Position numbers and translations under genes: made by a program
The notes under the pieces: model-generated
The model's input: only the letters and a program-made list of their open reading frames with translations
Database searches by the model: none
What the model was told of the DNA's origin: nothing
Shown here: piece by piece, positions 23,236 through 33,400 of the stretch
Numbering within the stretch: position 1 is the first letter of the stretch
Layout: the number at the start of each line of letters is the position of its first letter
From: Geosiphon pyriformis
Lineage: Eukaryota > Glomeromycota > Glomeromycetes > Archaeosporales > Geosiphonaceae
Reading direction: 5' to 3'
NCBI GenBank assembly: GCA_016748015.1
Contig: JAAOMT010000665.1
Span: 49,718 to 113,717 of the forward strand
Length of the DNA stretch: 64,000 nucleotides

Positions 23236-24171
23236 TGTTATTCATAGAAATTAGAAATATTATAAGTAAAAGAAATAGCCAATCAGAAGTAGACATAGTA
23301 ACAGAGGAATTTCAGAATTTCTCTAAAAGAATTACAGGATTTCAAAATCTCAAGATTTCAAGATTTTACTGAAAAAATCATAAAATTCCAGAAATCTTGT
23401 ATAACACAAAATATGTATATATAGCAGTAGCATTAGAAATAAAAAAAATATTCAGAATCTAGTTTCAATTTAACATCCTCTTTTTTATCTATTAATTAAC
23501 CTTTACTTTATGAATAGTTATTATTAACTAAAGTAAATTCATTAATAACATACCAAATAAAACATACTTATTATCATCCAATCTATGTTATTATTGTTTA
23601 ATTGAAAATCTAATCACTTTTCTGTTATCAACACTTCATGTTAATAACATTTAATACTTAACTATATTAGAACAATAGCTCTTAATCATAGTTATTAATG
23701 AAATATTAATTTCTTATTTTTCTTTTCTTATTTTTTTTATTGTTTTTTATTTTTTTTTATTTTTTTGTTGTTTGTTAATTTACTAACTGAATAAAGAGAT
23801 TAAGCACTGAGTAATTAATGTTAAAAATAGTCTGGTAAAAAACCCAGAAATAAGAATATAAAATTTATAAATTAACAAATAGCTTACCAGAAGGATACAA
23901 CTGCCAGAATAAACTGGCCATTATATTGAAGAAAAAAATTTGATAGAATACTTATTTCAAAAGACTACTGACATAATTATTGAATTTCTGTTTATTATAC
24001 AAAGAATTCCACCAAAATCCTCAGATATAAAAATCTTTAGATACAAAAACCTTTAAATATAAAAACTTTTAGATACAAAAACCTTCAGATTTATGAACAT
24101 CAATCAAGCTATTGAGCATCAAATTATGTATTTGTTATTTGTTTTCATATCCCAAACAATCATTTATAACA
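23236..24171 (+). repeat. E3 3' LTR (family A)
   Basis: It starts TGTTATTCATAG and ends CATTTATAACA. The TATATATAGCAGTAG core is at 23414-23430 and GAACAATAGCTCTTAATCATAG is near 23670. A short tandem array at 24018-24090 (units of about 16-18 bp, TTTAGATACAAAAAC type) accounts for part of its extra length compared with 17570-18405. Confidence 0.87.
24018..24090. repeat. 16-18 bp tandem repeat in E3 3' LTR
   Basis: Four to five units of the type CTTTAGATACAAAAAC, alternating with ATATAAAAA variants, run in a row. It is not seen in the other family A LTRs of the window. Confidence 0.75.
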
Positions 24172-24765
24172 CCAGACATCTGTATTTTTTAACTTGTAAT
24201 AAAACAGTATCTTATTCCTAATAAATTCAAAAAAGATTAAAAATAAAAAGTAGAATTCAACAAAATTAGTATTTGTAAAAATAATTTTAATTAGAGATTA
24301 TTTTTCAAAGATATGGAAAGCTTATTTTAGATTTTTAAGTCAACTGTTAATTTTGGCCAAGATATTATTATAAGTAGTTTTTAGGTAATTTTATGTAGTT
24401 AATATTCTTTTAATATGTTTTCAATCTTGTTAAGCTTAGGTTTTATTTATGTTTTTGTTGGTGTATCAGATATTTCTATCATTGTTTTTATCAATAGAAA
24501 AATAATAGCAAAAAGAAAAATAATGGTTTTTTTGGTCATTAGTGAGAAACCAGATTATAAAAAAGGAAGATTTCTAATTCTACTGATCTTAATATTAGTA
24601 AATATTATAATACAAAGCTTGGAAAACATACTTTTTAGCTTTTTTTGAAATTATAATCTAATTTCTCCATTTTTTTTTGTTTATTTTGTCTAATTGATTT
24701 TTTTTTGTTTTTTATTATTCTCTCTCTGTTTGTTTCTTTTTCTAGTTAGAAAATTATTGTATATA
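24172..24765. other. AT-rich spacer between E3 and the Tc1-like element
   Basis: No gene is supported. A 77-codon open frame at 24415-24648 encodes a hydrophobic peptide, but composition alone (T-rich sequence) explains this and no homology was recognised. The stretch ends in T-rich sequence directly before the left terminal repeat of the DNA transposon. Confidence 0.5.
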
Positions 24766-25768
24766 CAGAGGGTGTCCAAAAGTTTCCGAACAAGATTTTA
24801 TTTAACAATAATATTTGTTTTTTTATAAAATAAAACAAAATAAAATAAACAACATATTTATAATTTTATAGTAATTTTCTAAATTTTCTATTAAGCTTTT
24901 AATACTTTGTTGGTCCTCCTTGTGCTATAATTACTGCTTGAATACGTCGAGGCATACTATCAACTAATTTTATAATCGTTGATTTAGGAATTGGTTCACG
25001 CCATACTTTACTAGACCGATTGTGTTGAAATTGAGAGAAAGTTGATTCGTCACTCCATAATACTCTTGCCCATTTTCGATTTGTCCAATTTTGATGTTTA
25101 ATACACCAAGCAAGACATGCTGCTATATTTGCTGGTGAGATTAAAGGTTTCCTTCTTGCATAACGATTTCGTAATCCAACCGATTTAAGAGCACGCCGAA
25201 GAGTTCTAAGAGAAATAGTTTGCTTTGTTTTTTGTTTCCAAAGAGTTCGTATATTTGCAATACATAAACGACGATTTTTTCCATTAAGTGTTACTAAACG
25301 TTTAAGTCGGCGATATTTTTGGTGAGTAAATAAACGTGGACGTCCTGAACGAGGTCTTGAATCAATTGAACCAGTTTCTTTAAATCGTTTTATTGTATCC
25401 GAAACTGTTGTCAAGCTGCAATTGACTATGTTGGCAATATCACGATATTTCTTGCCATGCTGTTGTAATAAGCATATAGTATTACGTTGAGCAATCGTTA
25501 ATTCTTTTTTTGCTCCCATTTCGTTTTTATAAAAACGACGAAAAAATCTTATATGCGCGTTACATTTCATTTTTATAAAAAAACGAGTATGAATAAAATC
25601 GATTATGCGCGTCGCGAAAAAACATTATACACGTGTTTAAAAAATAAAAAACGCGTAATTAAATAATTAACTAACTTAATTTAGTAATAAACTCGTGCTT
25701 TTCTAATTATTCAAGCATGTGGAATGTTACTCCAAAGTTTGTTCGGAAACTTTTGGATACATATTTTG
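24766..25768 (-). mobile_element. Tc1/mariner-like transposon, internally deleted
   Basis: Terminal inverted repeats share the 19-mer TCCAAAAGTTTCCGAACAA: 24775-24793 on the left and the reverse complement at 25739-25757 on the right. The left end CAGAGGGTGTCC follows TA, the expected target dinucleotide; the outermost right end has diverged. A transposase gene on the minus strand lacks its catalytic C-terminal half. The element is about 1.0 kb instead of the usual 1.3-1.7 kb. It shows no premature stops and is less AT-rich than its surroundings, so it looks younger or was spared the mutation seen in the LTR elements. Confidence 0.88.
24899..25519 (-). pseudogene. Tc1-like transposase, catalytic core deleted
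   Basis: The predicted 206-residue protein starts MGAKKELTIAQR; this ATG is preferred over an upstream one at 25570 because it matches the usual transposase start. It has two helix-turn-helix DNA-binding segments (QRNTICLLQQHGKKYRDIA and the region around NVNCSLTTVSDTIKRF), the GRPR hook in RPRSGRPRLFT, and a C-terminal segment with VLWSDESTFSQF that holds the first catalytic Asp. After SSKVWREP the sequence jumps to a terminal piece (IIKLVDSMPRRIQAVIIAQGG). The second Asp and the Glu of the DDE triad, with roughly 100 residues, are missing. It could still bind the inverted repeats but not cut DNA. Confidence 0.88.
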
Positions 25769-25884
25769 AATTATATATAATCATGCCTATTCTAACTGAT
25801 TAGTGAGTGATTGCTAAGCTATTGGGCCTTCTATTTGCCTGTGAATGTTTTTTGGCTTACTTGTTCATGATTATATTAAATTGG

Positions 25885-25930
25885 GTGGGTTTGTTATTTG
25901 TTTTAACATCCCAAATAATTATCTGTAACA
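25885..25930 (+). repeat. 3' tip of a family A LTR
   Basis: GGGTTTGTTATTTGTTTTAACATCCCAAATAATTATCTGTAACA-type sequence matches the last about 46 bp of family A LTRs (compare 24128-24171). It directly abuts the LINE relic and is all that remains of this LTR. Confidence 0.7.
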
Positions 25931-28700
25931 ATGGTACTTTTTTTTAAATCTTAACAGATAACATAGAATTTTCTCCAACTTTTCACTATTGTTAATTATA
26001 ACACCTACTCTGGAAACTTCTTTCTTATCAATAGTGGTCCAAGTATTAATGAAGTGATCAGTCTTCTAAATTTTATTTGAATTCAAACTCTTTACAATCT
26101 TGGCCATTAACAGTTCCAGCTTAAAAAACTTAGAAAATTGCTTATTTTTTAAACATTCAAACTCATTGAACCAAAGTCTAAAGAACACTTCATCAGCAGA
26201 ACTTACTATTATTATCTTTAAAATTTTCTATATTGCATTCAAATTACCACAATTTTTTGCACTATTAAATTAGCAGCTTTTTTTAAAAATCTGTCTAATA
26301 AATGCTCTCTAAACTGCAGTCACTTATTGATTTCAGCATCCTTAATTATTTATTTTTGTTAGCTTGTTTTTAATAATTATTAAGATAAGCATCTAAAAGA
26401 TTATTCAAACCAATTGCAACTAAGACTGTTTTGTGATTAATATCAAAAAACTCAAACATAATGTCAACTCCATAATTGGTAATTGGAAATACCAGATTTG
26501 TTTTACAAAAATAAAATTAATAATCTTTTTTACACCTCTAAAATTGTTCTAAATAGAAGCTTTGACTAACAAATGCTCATTAAATGAGTTAATTAAGCCA
26601 AACTCCAAACAAAACTTGAAATTTATATTCTTTTTTAAACTATTTTTATTGAAGTTTTCATTCAAAACCACAAAAATACTGGAATTAACTGCTTTAGCAA
26701 TAAAAGAGTTGATTTTTAATATATGTTTAAACTTAGCTTCAGCAAAAACACCAACATACAAACCCAAAATTATAACTAACAGTTTATTCTTAAATAAAAA
26801 CTGTACTAAAAAAACTTTACCAAAAATCTCTTCTATTTTTAAGACATGTTGAACCAAAAAATTGTTTATAATAATGGCTATTTTAATATCAAAATAGTTT
26901 TTGTTTAAACTAAATGTAAAAATTCTTAAACTATTAAACTTATTTACAATTTATAGCTTAATATTAGACTATTAATTTTATCTCTGTGATAATTAAAATC
27001 ATATTATCTGAATTTATATATTAACAAATAATATCTTCCTATTTAATAAAAATATTAATACTTTAAACATTACACATAGCAATTTTCCAAATTAAATCAC
27101 TTATTGAAATAAAAAAATGCCAAAAAATTCAAGCTAATATACAATTAATCTAATTTTACCAAAACTGAATTAATAAAGATCTCAAAGACTACCAATTTTG
27201 ATTTTAAATTGTCTATCTTAGTGGTTAAACTTTAGAACTACTTAAACCCAAAACCACAGTTTTATCTTTTATAACCAAAAAAAAAAAAGATAACAATAAT
27301 GAGCCATCCAAAACTATATTCAAATCTAATTTTGAACTTGGTATTATAAGAGCAGTTAAGAAAAAAAATTAAAACATAAACATCAAAGGTATTAAATCTA
27401 TATTGCTTAATTTCTACACAATACTAAACACTTAATTAACCAAAAACTCCAAGAAATATTTCAAGAAAACCAGACAAACATCAATAAATAAATCAACTTA
27501 AGCAATAAAAAAACTTTTATCAACATGCAAATTACCAAAAAAAGATAACCTAAAATTATAACCAAAATGAAAACCATTAAAAAAAAACAGCAAATAAAAC
27601 TATTTGTGCTCATAATATGTTACCAAAAACAGCAGAATAGAAAATAGAAACATTTTTTTAGTATATAACCTAATTAGCTAAAAATAATTTTTATTTGAAA
27701 CAACTTTTTATAAGTTCTCAAAAAAGACAAGATAAATGTATTTGACATATTATGCTTTATAGTTAAATGTTTAAACCATTTACATTTTTTATATCAAACC
27801 AAATTTATATTAATTTAGAAGAGTTTTACACTATTAAGAATTGGCTTTATATAAAAAGCAAATTCCAGTTCCTTATTTGATTCAAAACCAATTATTGCAC
27901 AATAAATCTTATAGCCAGTTTCAAATAATTGGTTAATAATACATGTTTTTCCACCAGTTTTTTCTAACAAATTACTAAGATCATAAGCAGTTATTCTTAT
28001 AAACAGAATAAACAGAAGCATTTTAAACCAATTTTTTAATATTTAAACATTATAATCTTCTATAGTTTTTATTATATGTACAAAGTTTTTACTAATTAAG
28101 AATAACTACTTAAATATTAATTAATCAACTTAACTTAATTTGGCAAATTTCACTACAGCTTTTTGTCACAGTCTAATAAATTGCAATTTAACTATACTTG
28201 AATACTATAATAACAATTATTTCTTTAGGCATATTTATGAAAATTTTTTTGATTATTACAGCTTGATTAGAACACATTTTTTGTCTCTTAAAATTGTTGT
28301 TTACTTTAATTCTTTTTTTTAGCCAATAATACAGTCTTATTTATATTTTTTTTAATGTAAATATTAATTTAATAATTTTTTCAAATTTTGAAAAAGTAAT
28401 AATTCTCCCAAAACTAATAATTAATAAGAAATTTTTTTAATGAATTAAGTTTTTACTATTACTAATTTGCTTTTCACAGCTAAAAAATTAATATCCAAGG
28501 CAAAAGATTAAACTAATTAAATAAAAATTAAATTAATTTTTGTTTTTTAATATTGTTTTTAATAATACTTGGAAAATTATTTTCAGTTATCAAAAATCTT
28601 TTGGATAAATAGTCTTTATTTTAATATTTGACATTATATTTAAGATTAAATTGGCTTTTATTAAAATTGTATTTTAGTTTATATATAATTTATTAATATT
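25931..28700 (-). pseudogene. Heavily mutated LINE relic (ORF1-like, endonuclease)
   Basis: On the minus strand, pieces match a non-LTR retrotransposon family whose second copy is at 56850-57505. From 28530 downward: FALDINFLAVKSKLVIVKT and a TFSKFEKII-like piece (ORF1), then AYDLSNLLEKTGGKTCIINQLFETGYK...IIGFESNKELEFAF (28000-27830) followed by a zinc-knuckle trace (YKKC-KWFKH near 27790). At 26857-26549, LFKNKLLVIILGLYVGVFAEAKF...FIAKAVNSSIFVVLNENFN resembles the apurinic endonuclease domain; the expected GGDFN reads NENFN. Stops and G-to-A/C-to-T-type replacements are pervasive. The reverse transcriptase part is not readable. Confidence 0.62.
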
Positions 28701-29904
28701 AAGTTTGTATTTAAAAACAATATAAAATTTGCTTTTTAAGTTTTTTTAAATATTATATTTTAAGCTAATTTTGTTGATTTTATTTTTTTTTTATTCTTAA
28801 AATAGTTAAATCTATAATAATTTCTGAATTTTTTTTTTTGTTGTATAATATGTTTTTGGATATGTTTATAACAAATATTAAAATAATTTTTAATATTTAT
28901 AGTAAAATTTTCAAAGTTTATTAAAATTATTAATATTTAACAATATATTATTAGTTTTTTAATATAATTATAACTACTTTAACATATTAATTAAATTTGA
29001 TAAAATTTTTTTCTTTGTAAATTAAAAAAATTTAAATATTAATAATGTTTTAAATATTAAAATTTTAATTATTTAATTTTAAATTATAAATTATTATTAC
29101 TATTTTTTTTTAAGTTTTTGTTTTACTTTATTATTTCTCTCTAAAATTTTAAATTATATTTTATTAAAAATAAATCTTATATTATAATTTTTGTTTCTGT
29201 ATTTTTAAAGTTTTTGTTATTGGTTTTTTAATTACTATTGTTATTATTATTATTGTTATTATTGTTATTAATTTTTTAATTGGTTTTTATTTGGCTTTTT
29301 TGAAATCTAAGTTAAATATTTTGGTTTTAATAGTTAGATTTATTATTGAAACAATTAATGTTTTAATTATTCTGATTATTATTTTGTTTTATATAAAAAA
29401 CTTAAAAATATGATTTTTATTGTTTAAAATAAGATGTTTGCTTTTAGTAAAGCTTTAAATAAAGTTAAAATAAAAATAATTAAAGTTAAAATTAAATATA
29501 ATATTGAAACTAGTTATATAAATAGTTTTAATAATACTTTAAATAAAAATATTTATATTTAATTAATAGCTCTTTAAAAATATTAACCAGTTAATATTAA
29601 GTTAAATATAGATAAAACTATTAAATAAATAAGTAATAATAATATATTAATTATAATTATACATAAAATGTTTTTTTAAATAAATTTTTTTTATAAATTC
29701 AATATAATTTAATCCAAATTAAATTTATGTTTAATCATATTTAAAAAATATGTAAATTATATTTAATTTAAAATATTTAATTTGACTTATTTTATTAAAT
29801 AATAATTAAAATACATGTTAAATTTTAAAAAAAAATTGGGTTGTTTATTTTTATTATTATATTTTTTATAAAAAAAACAACATATTTTTATATATATTAA
29901 TTAA

Positions 29905-29935
<31 letters not shown>

Positions 29936-32540
29936 TTGTTTTAATAAAAAAAAATTAATTGTTATTTATTAAAATATTATAAAATATATATTATAAAATA
30001 AATATAATTTATATATAATTAATTATTTAAGCCAAATAAAATTATATTGTATTAAATTTAAAAAAAAATTTATTTAAAAACTTATTTTATACATAATACA
30101 AATTAAACTATAGTTATTTAAAACCAAATTATTTATTTTATTAAATAAATTATATTTTTTTATTATTAAAATTTTAACATATATAATTTAATTACTATTT
30201 AATATATATAAACAAATTAAATATTTACAATTAAATATGATTATATTATATACTTATATAAATATTAACAATACTATTAAAACTTAAAAAAAACAATGAT
30301 TTATTACATAAATTAAAATTAACTATAAATATATTATTAATTTTTAATATATTAATTATTTTAAAAGACAAATTAGCTAATAAGTTATAAAAATTAAATA
30401 AAGCAAACTTATTATTACTGACCAGATTTTTTTTTATAGTTTTATACTTGGAATTATACAGTTATATTTTTTTTTAATAATTTACTAAAACAATTAAATT
30501 TAAAATAACCAATTTTATATTTTTAAAAATAAATACTGTTTTATTAAATTAACTTTTAAATACAAAGTTTTTGCAAAGAGTAATATACAAAACATTATTA
30601 ATTAAACAAAAAAACAATTTTTTAACACTAAAAATAATATTAATATAATATATATTACTAATTTTTAATATTTAGTTAGATTAAATAAAATTTTTAATTA
30701 CATAATATTATTTAATTTATATATGAAAACATAATCAAAAATTTTAATTTTATTACAATAAATACAATTAACTTTTAAATATTATTTATTATAAAAACAT
30801 TTACATATAATAATAAATAATTATTTATAAATATTTAATAAATATGTGTAAAAAGTAGTTATTAACTTGTTTATAAACCTAATATATATATAAAAGTTAA
30901 GATATTATATTAATATAATTTATATTTAGTCTATATTATTTTAATATCTAAGTTATTTATATTATATTTTATTATAAAATAATAATTTTTTAAGTAATTT
31001 ACAATTTTATTTTTGTTTTTTTATAACAAAATTTTTTTTTAGCTTATTTGTAATAAACAAAACATTTAAAATTAGAATTAAAACAATTAAAAAACCAATT
31101 TATTAATTTAAATTTTAAAAAAACCAATTTAAAATTATTAGTTTTAATAATAATATTTAAGTTTTTTGAAAAATTAAAAATAATAATAATATATCTTAAT
31201 TATTAAACAGAATTGTAAAAATAATTATTTATTTAAAAAACAAAATTATTAATTTTAAAAATAATACAATCAAAAAAAATTAACCAATTTGATTATAAAA
31301 ATCATAATATTACTTTTTTATAAAAACTGATTAATAAATCAAAACAATATTTAAAAATATATAAAACTTAAAATATATAGTAAAATATTATTATTAATTG
31401 ATAATTTTAATTTAACACCAAAAATATTTTTAATATTATTTATATAATCTATAAAAAAACATTATAAAAAACAATAATAATAAAAGCAATATTAAAATTA
31501 AATATTATAAAAATTTAGAATCTTAAAAATAATAAAAAAAGTAATTTAACAAGCCTAATTTAAACAATAATATTCAAAAAAATTTAAAATAAAAAAGTGG
31601 TTTAGTTTATATTTTATTAACTTAAATTTTAAAATAAAATAATTAAAAAATATTTTTTTTTGTTTTTAAACTTAATTTAATTATATTTTAATCAAATCAG
31701 TTTTAATAAATATATTACTATTATTATTATTATTATTATTTAAATAAAAAAACTATTGTTTATAATTAGATATAAATTAAGCTAATAATTAATATAACTA
31801 CAATAAAATTGGTAAAACATCAAAAAAATCAAATAAAATTAATGCTTTATTTTTTACAAAAAAAATTTTAAATAAAATTTTAAAAAATATTAAAAAAATA
31901 TTAAAAAAATATTTTAAAAAAGATTATTAATTTTGGATTAGAAATAAAAAAGATGGTTTTTATTATTATTTTGGTCTTTTTAATTATTTAAACAGCAAAA
32001 AAAAATTAATAATAAAAAATTAATTTAGTTATTATATTATTGTTAAAATAACAATTAGATTAAAATTAGTTTTAGTTAGTTACTTAAAAAAAACTTTTAT
32101 TTAAAACCAAAAAAATGGTTTATTAATAGCTAAAAAACTATTTTGTGTTTAAATTATTTAAAAAAAAAAAATTTAAAAAAACACTCTTTAACTGTTTTTA
32201 TTTTTTAAAAAACTTTTTAAGTATTAAAATCAATAAAAATAATATGTTGTTTTTTTTGTTTTTATTTTATTTGTGATTATAAAAATACAAAAAAAGAAGT
32301 TTTTTTATTAATATTTAAATAACAATAATTTTTTTACAGAATATTTCAAATTATATTATATCTTAAAATTGTTTTTTATAAAAAATTTAAATTTTTGCTT
32401 TAAAATAATAAAATAAATTTATGGATTATAATTTATGTTCAAAAAATCATTGATTTTTTTGATATTCAATTTTAATAATTGTAAATATACTTATTAATAT
32501 GAATAAAAAATTTTAGATGTTGAAATATACAGCAAAATGT
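28701..32540. other. Extremely AT-rich, gene-free block
   Basis: GC content in sampled lines is about 6-10 percent. No open frame of 60 codons or more occurs between 28323 and 32614. Long runs of A or T, TTA/ATT microsatellites (29906-29934 and 31718-31740) and AT-only words dominate. No rRNA, tRNA or protein signal was seen. The upstream edge grades into the LINE relic, suggesting that at least part is ancient transposon sequence mutated beyond recognition. The downstream edge near 32540 is sharp. Confidence 0.8.
29906..29934. repeat. (TTA)n microsatellite
   Basis: About nine TTA/TAT triplets lie in a row within the AT-rich block. Confidence 0.8.
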
Positions 32541-33087
32541 AGTTAAAGTTGCCAATAGCATTTTATATATATTAATTGAGAGATCAGAGAAAAAAGATCT
32601 CATCAGCTAAACAATGGCGTTCCAGATTTGTGCACACTTACGCGAGAGATTTCCACTTTGGGAAAACTTGAACACGAAATTATTCCCAAAAATGTTGACT
32701 CAAAATCTCATGATCCAAAAACGATGCAGGAGTAATTTTGCTACATGCATAGAATGCGAAGTTCTTGAGGTGATTCCATTCTCGTCAAAACTAAAATGCA
32801 TCAGTAAAACCCTAACTTTCAATCGGAGAATTTGATTATGTAGGAAAAAGAATTTGCTGCAACCACTCTTCTACATGCGTTGACCACTTGGAATAAAGCA
32901 TTAATTGGTTGCAGGTTTGTTTACTCATTATCGATGAGAGACTTCTGGTTTGTGTAACATCTAATCCAATAAAAAAGTTCTGGTCACACCTGATCGAAAT
33001 CCAATTGAGGGTGAAGGATTTTTCAAGATATCAAAAGAATTGATATTTTTGAATCAAGCTGGATTTAGGAAGTAAAAATCTAGATTT
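32541..33087. other. Boundary segment between AT-rich block and gene island
   Basis: Composition returns to that of host genes here. A 73-codon open frame (32614-32835, MAFQICAHLRERFPLWENLN) shows no recognised homology or splice context. It could be a small gene, an exon or chance. The remainder is probably the 3' untranslated and downstream region of RIO1. Confidence 0.35.
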
Positions 33088-33364
33088 TCATTTTCCGGGT
33101 TTATTTCCCGAGGAGGTTTTAACCTTGCGTTTCTTAACAGCTTTGGGTATTTTGTGCTTACGCTTTTCACGCATTTCGTCTTTGGCGGCCTTCTTGCGCT
33201 CCTATAAAAACATGAGGTAACAGAAATTAATTCTGATTGCAATTTGTATAACGGAAGTTCTTAAAAAGGCTAAAAACCTTTTTGGTCTCCTTATCCTCAT
33301 TCCTTTTTCCACGAGGCTTTCTAACTGATGTTTCAGTCGTTTCTCCCTCGGTAGAATCTTGTGT

Positions 33365-33400
<36 letters not shown>

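Larger units (their letters stand above)
17570..24171 (+). mobile_element. E3: gag- and protease-deleted family A retroelement
   Basis: E3 consists of an LTR (17570-18405, shared with E1), internal sequence 18406-23235 and a 3' LTR (23236-24171). The internal region starts within the segment just upstream of the dUTPase, so gag, protease and the first Cys-rich half are gone. The dUTPase, reverse transcriptase, RNase H, integrase and post-integrase parts follow in order. It is the most AT-shifted of the four copies, with very many in-frame stops. Confidence 0.85.

Noticed and set aside
24415-24648. Hydrophobic 77-codon frame as a membrane protein
   Set aside because: T-rich sequence produces Phe/Leu/Ile-rich frames by chance; no ortholog recognised.
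26562-26852. 96-codon + strand frame
   Set aside because: Antisense of the LINE endonuclease relic, whose minus-strand text is the one with family similarity.
28701-32540. AT-rich block as a mitochondrial DNA insertion
   Set aside because: No mitochondrial gene, rRNA or tRNA text could be read, and the block grades into a nuclear LINE relic.
32614-32835. 73-codon open frame at the edge of the gene island
   Set aside because: No recognised similarity; kept only as a remark in the boundary feature.
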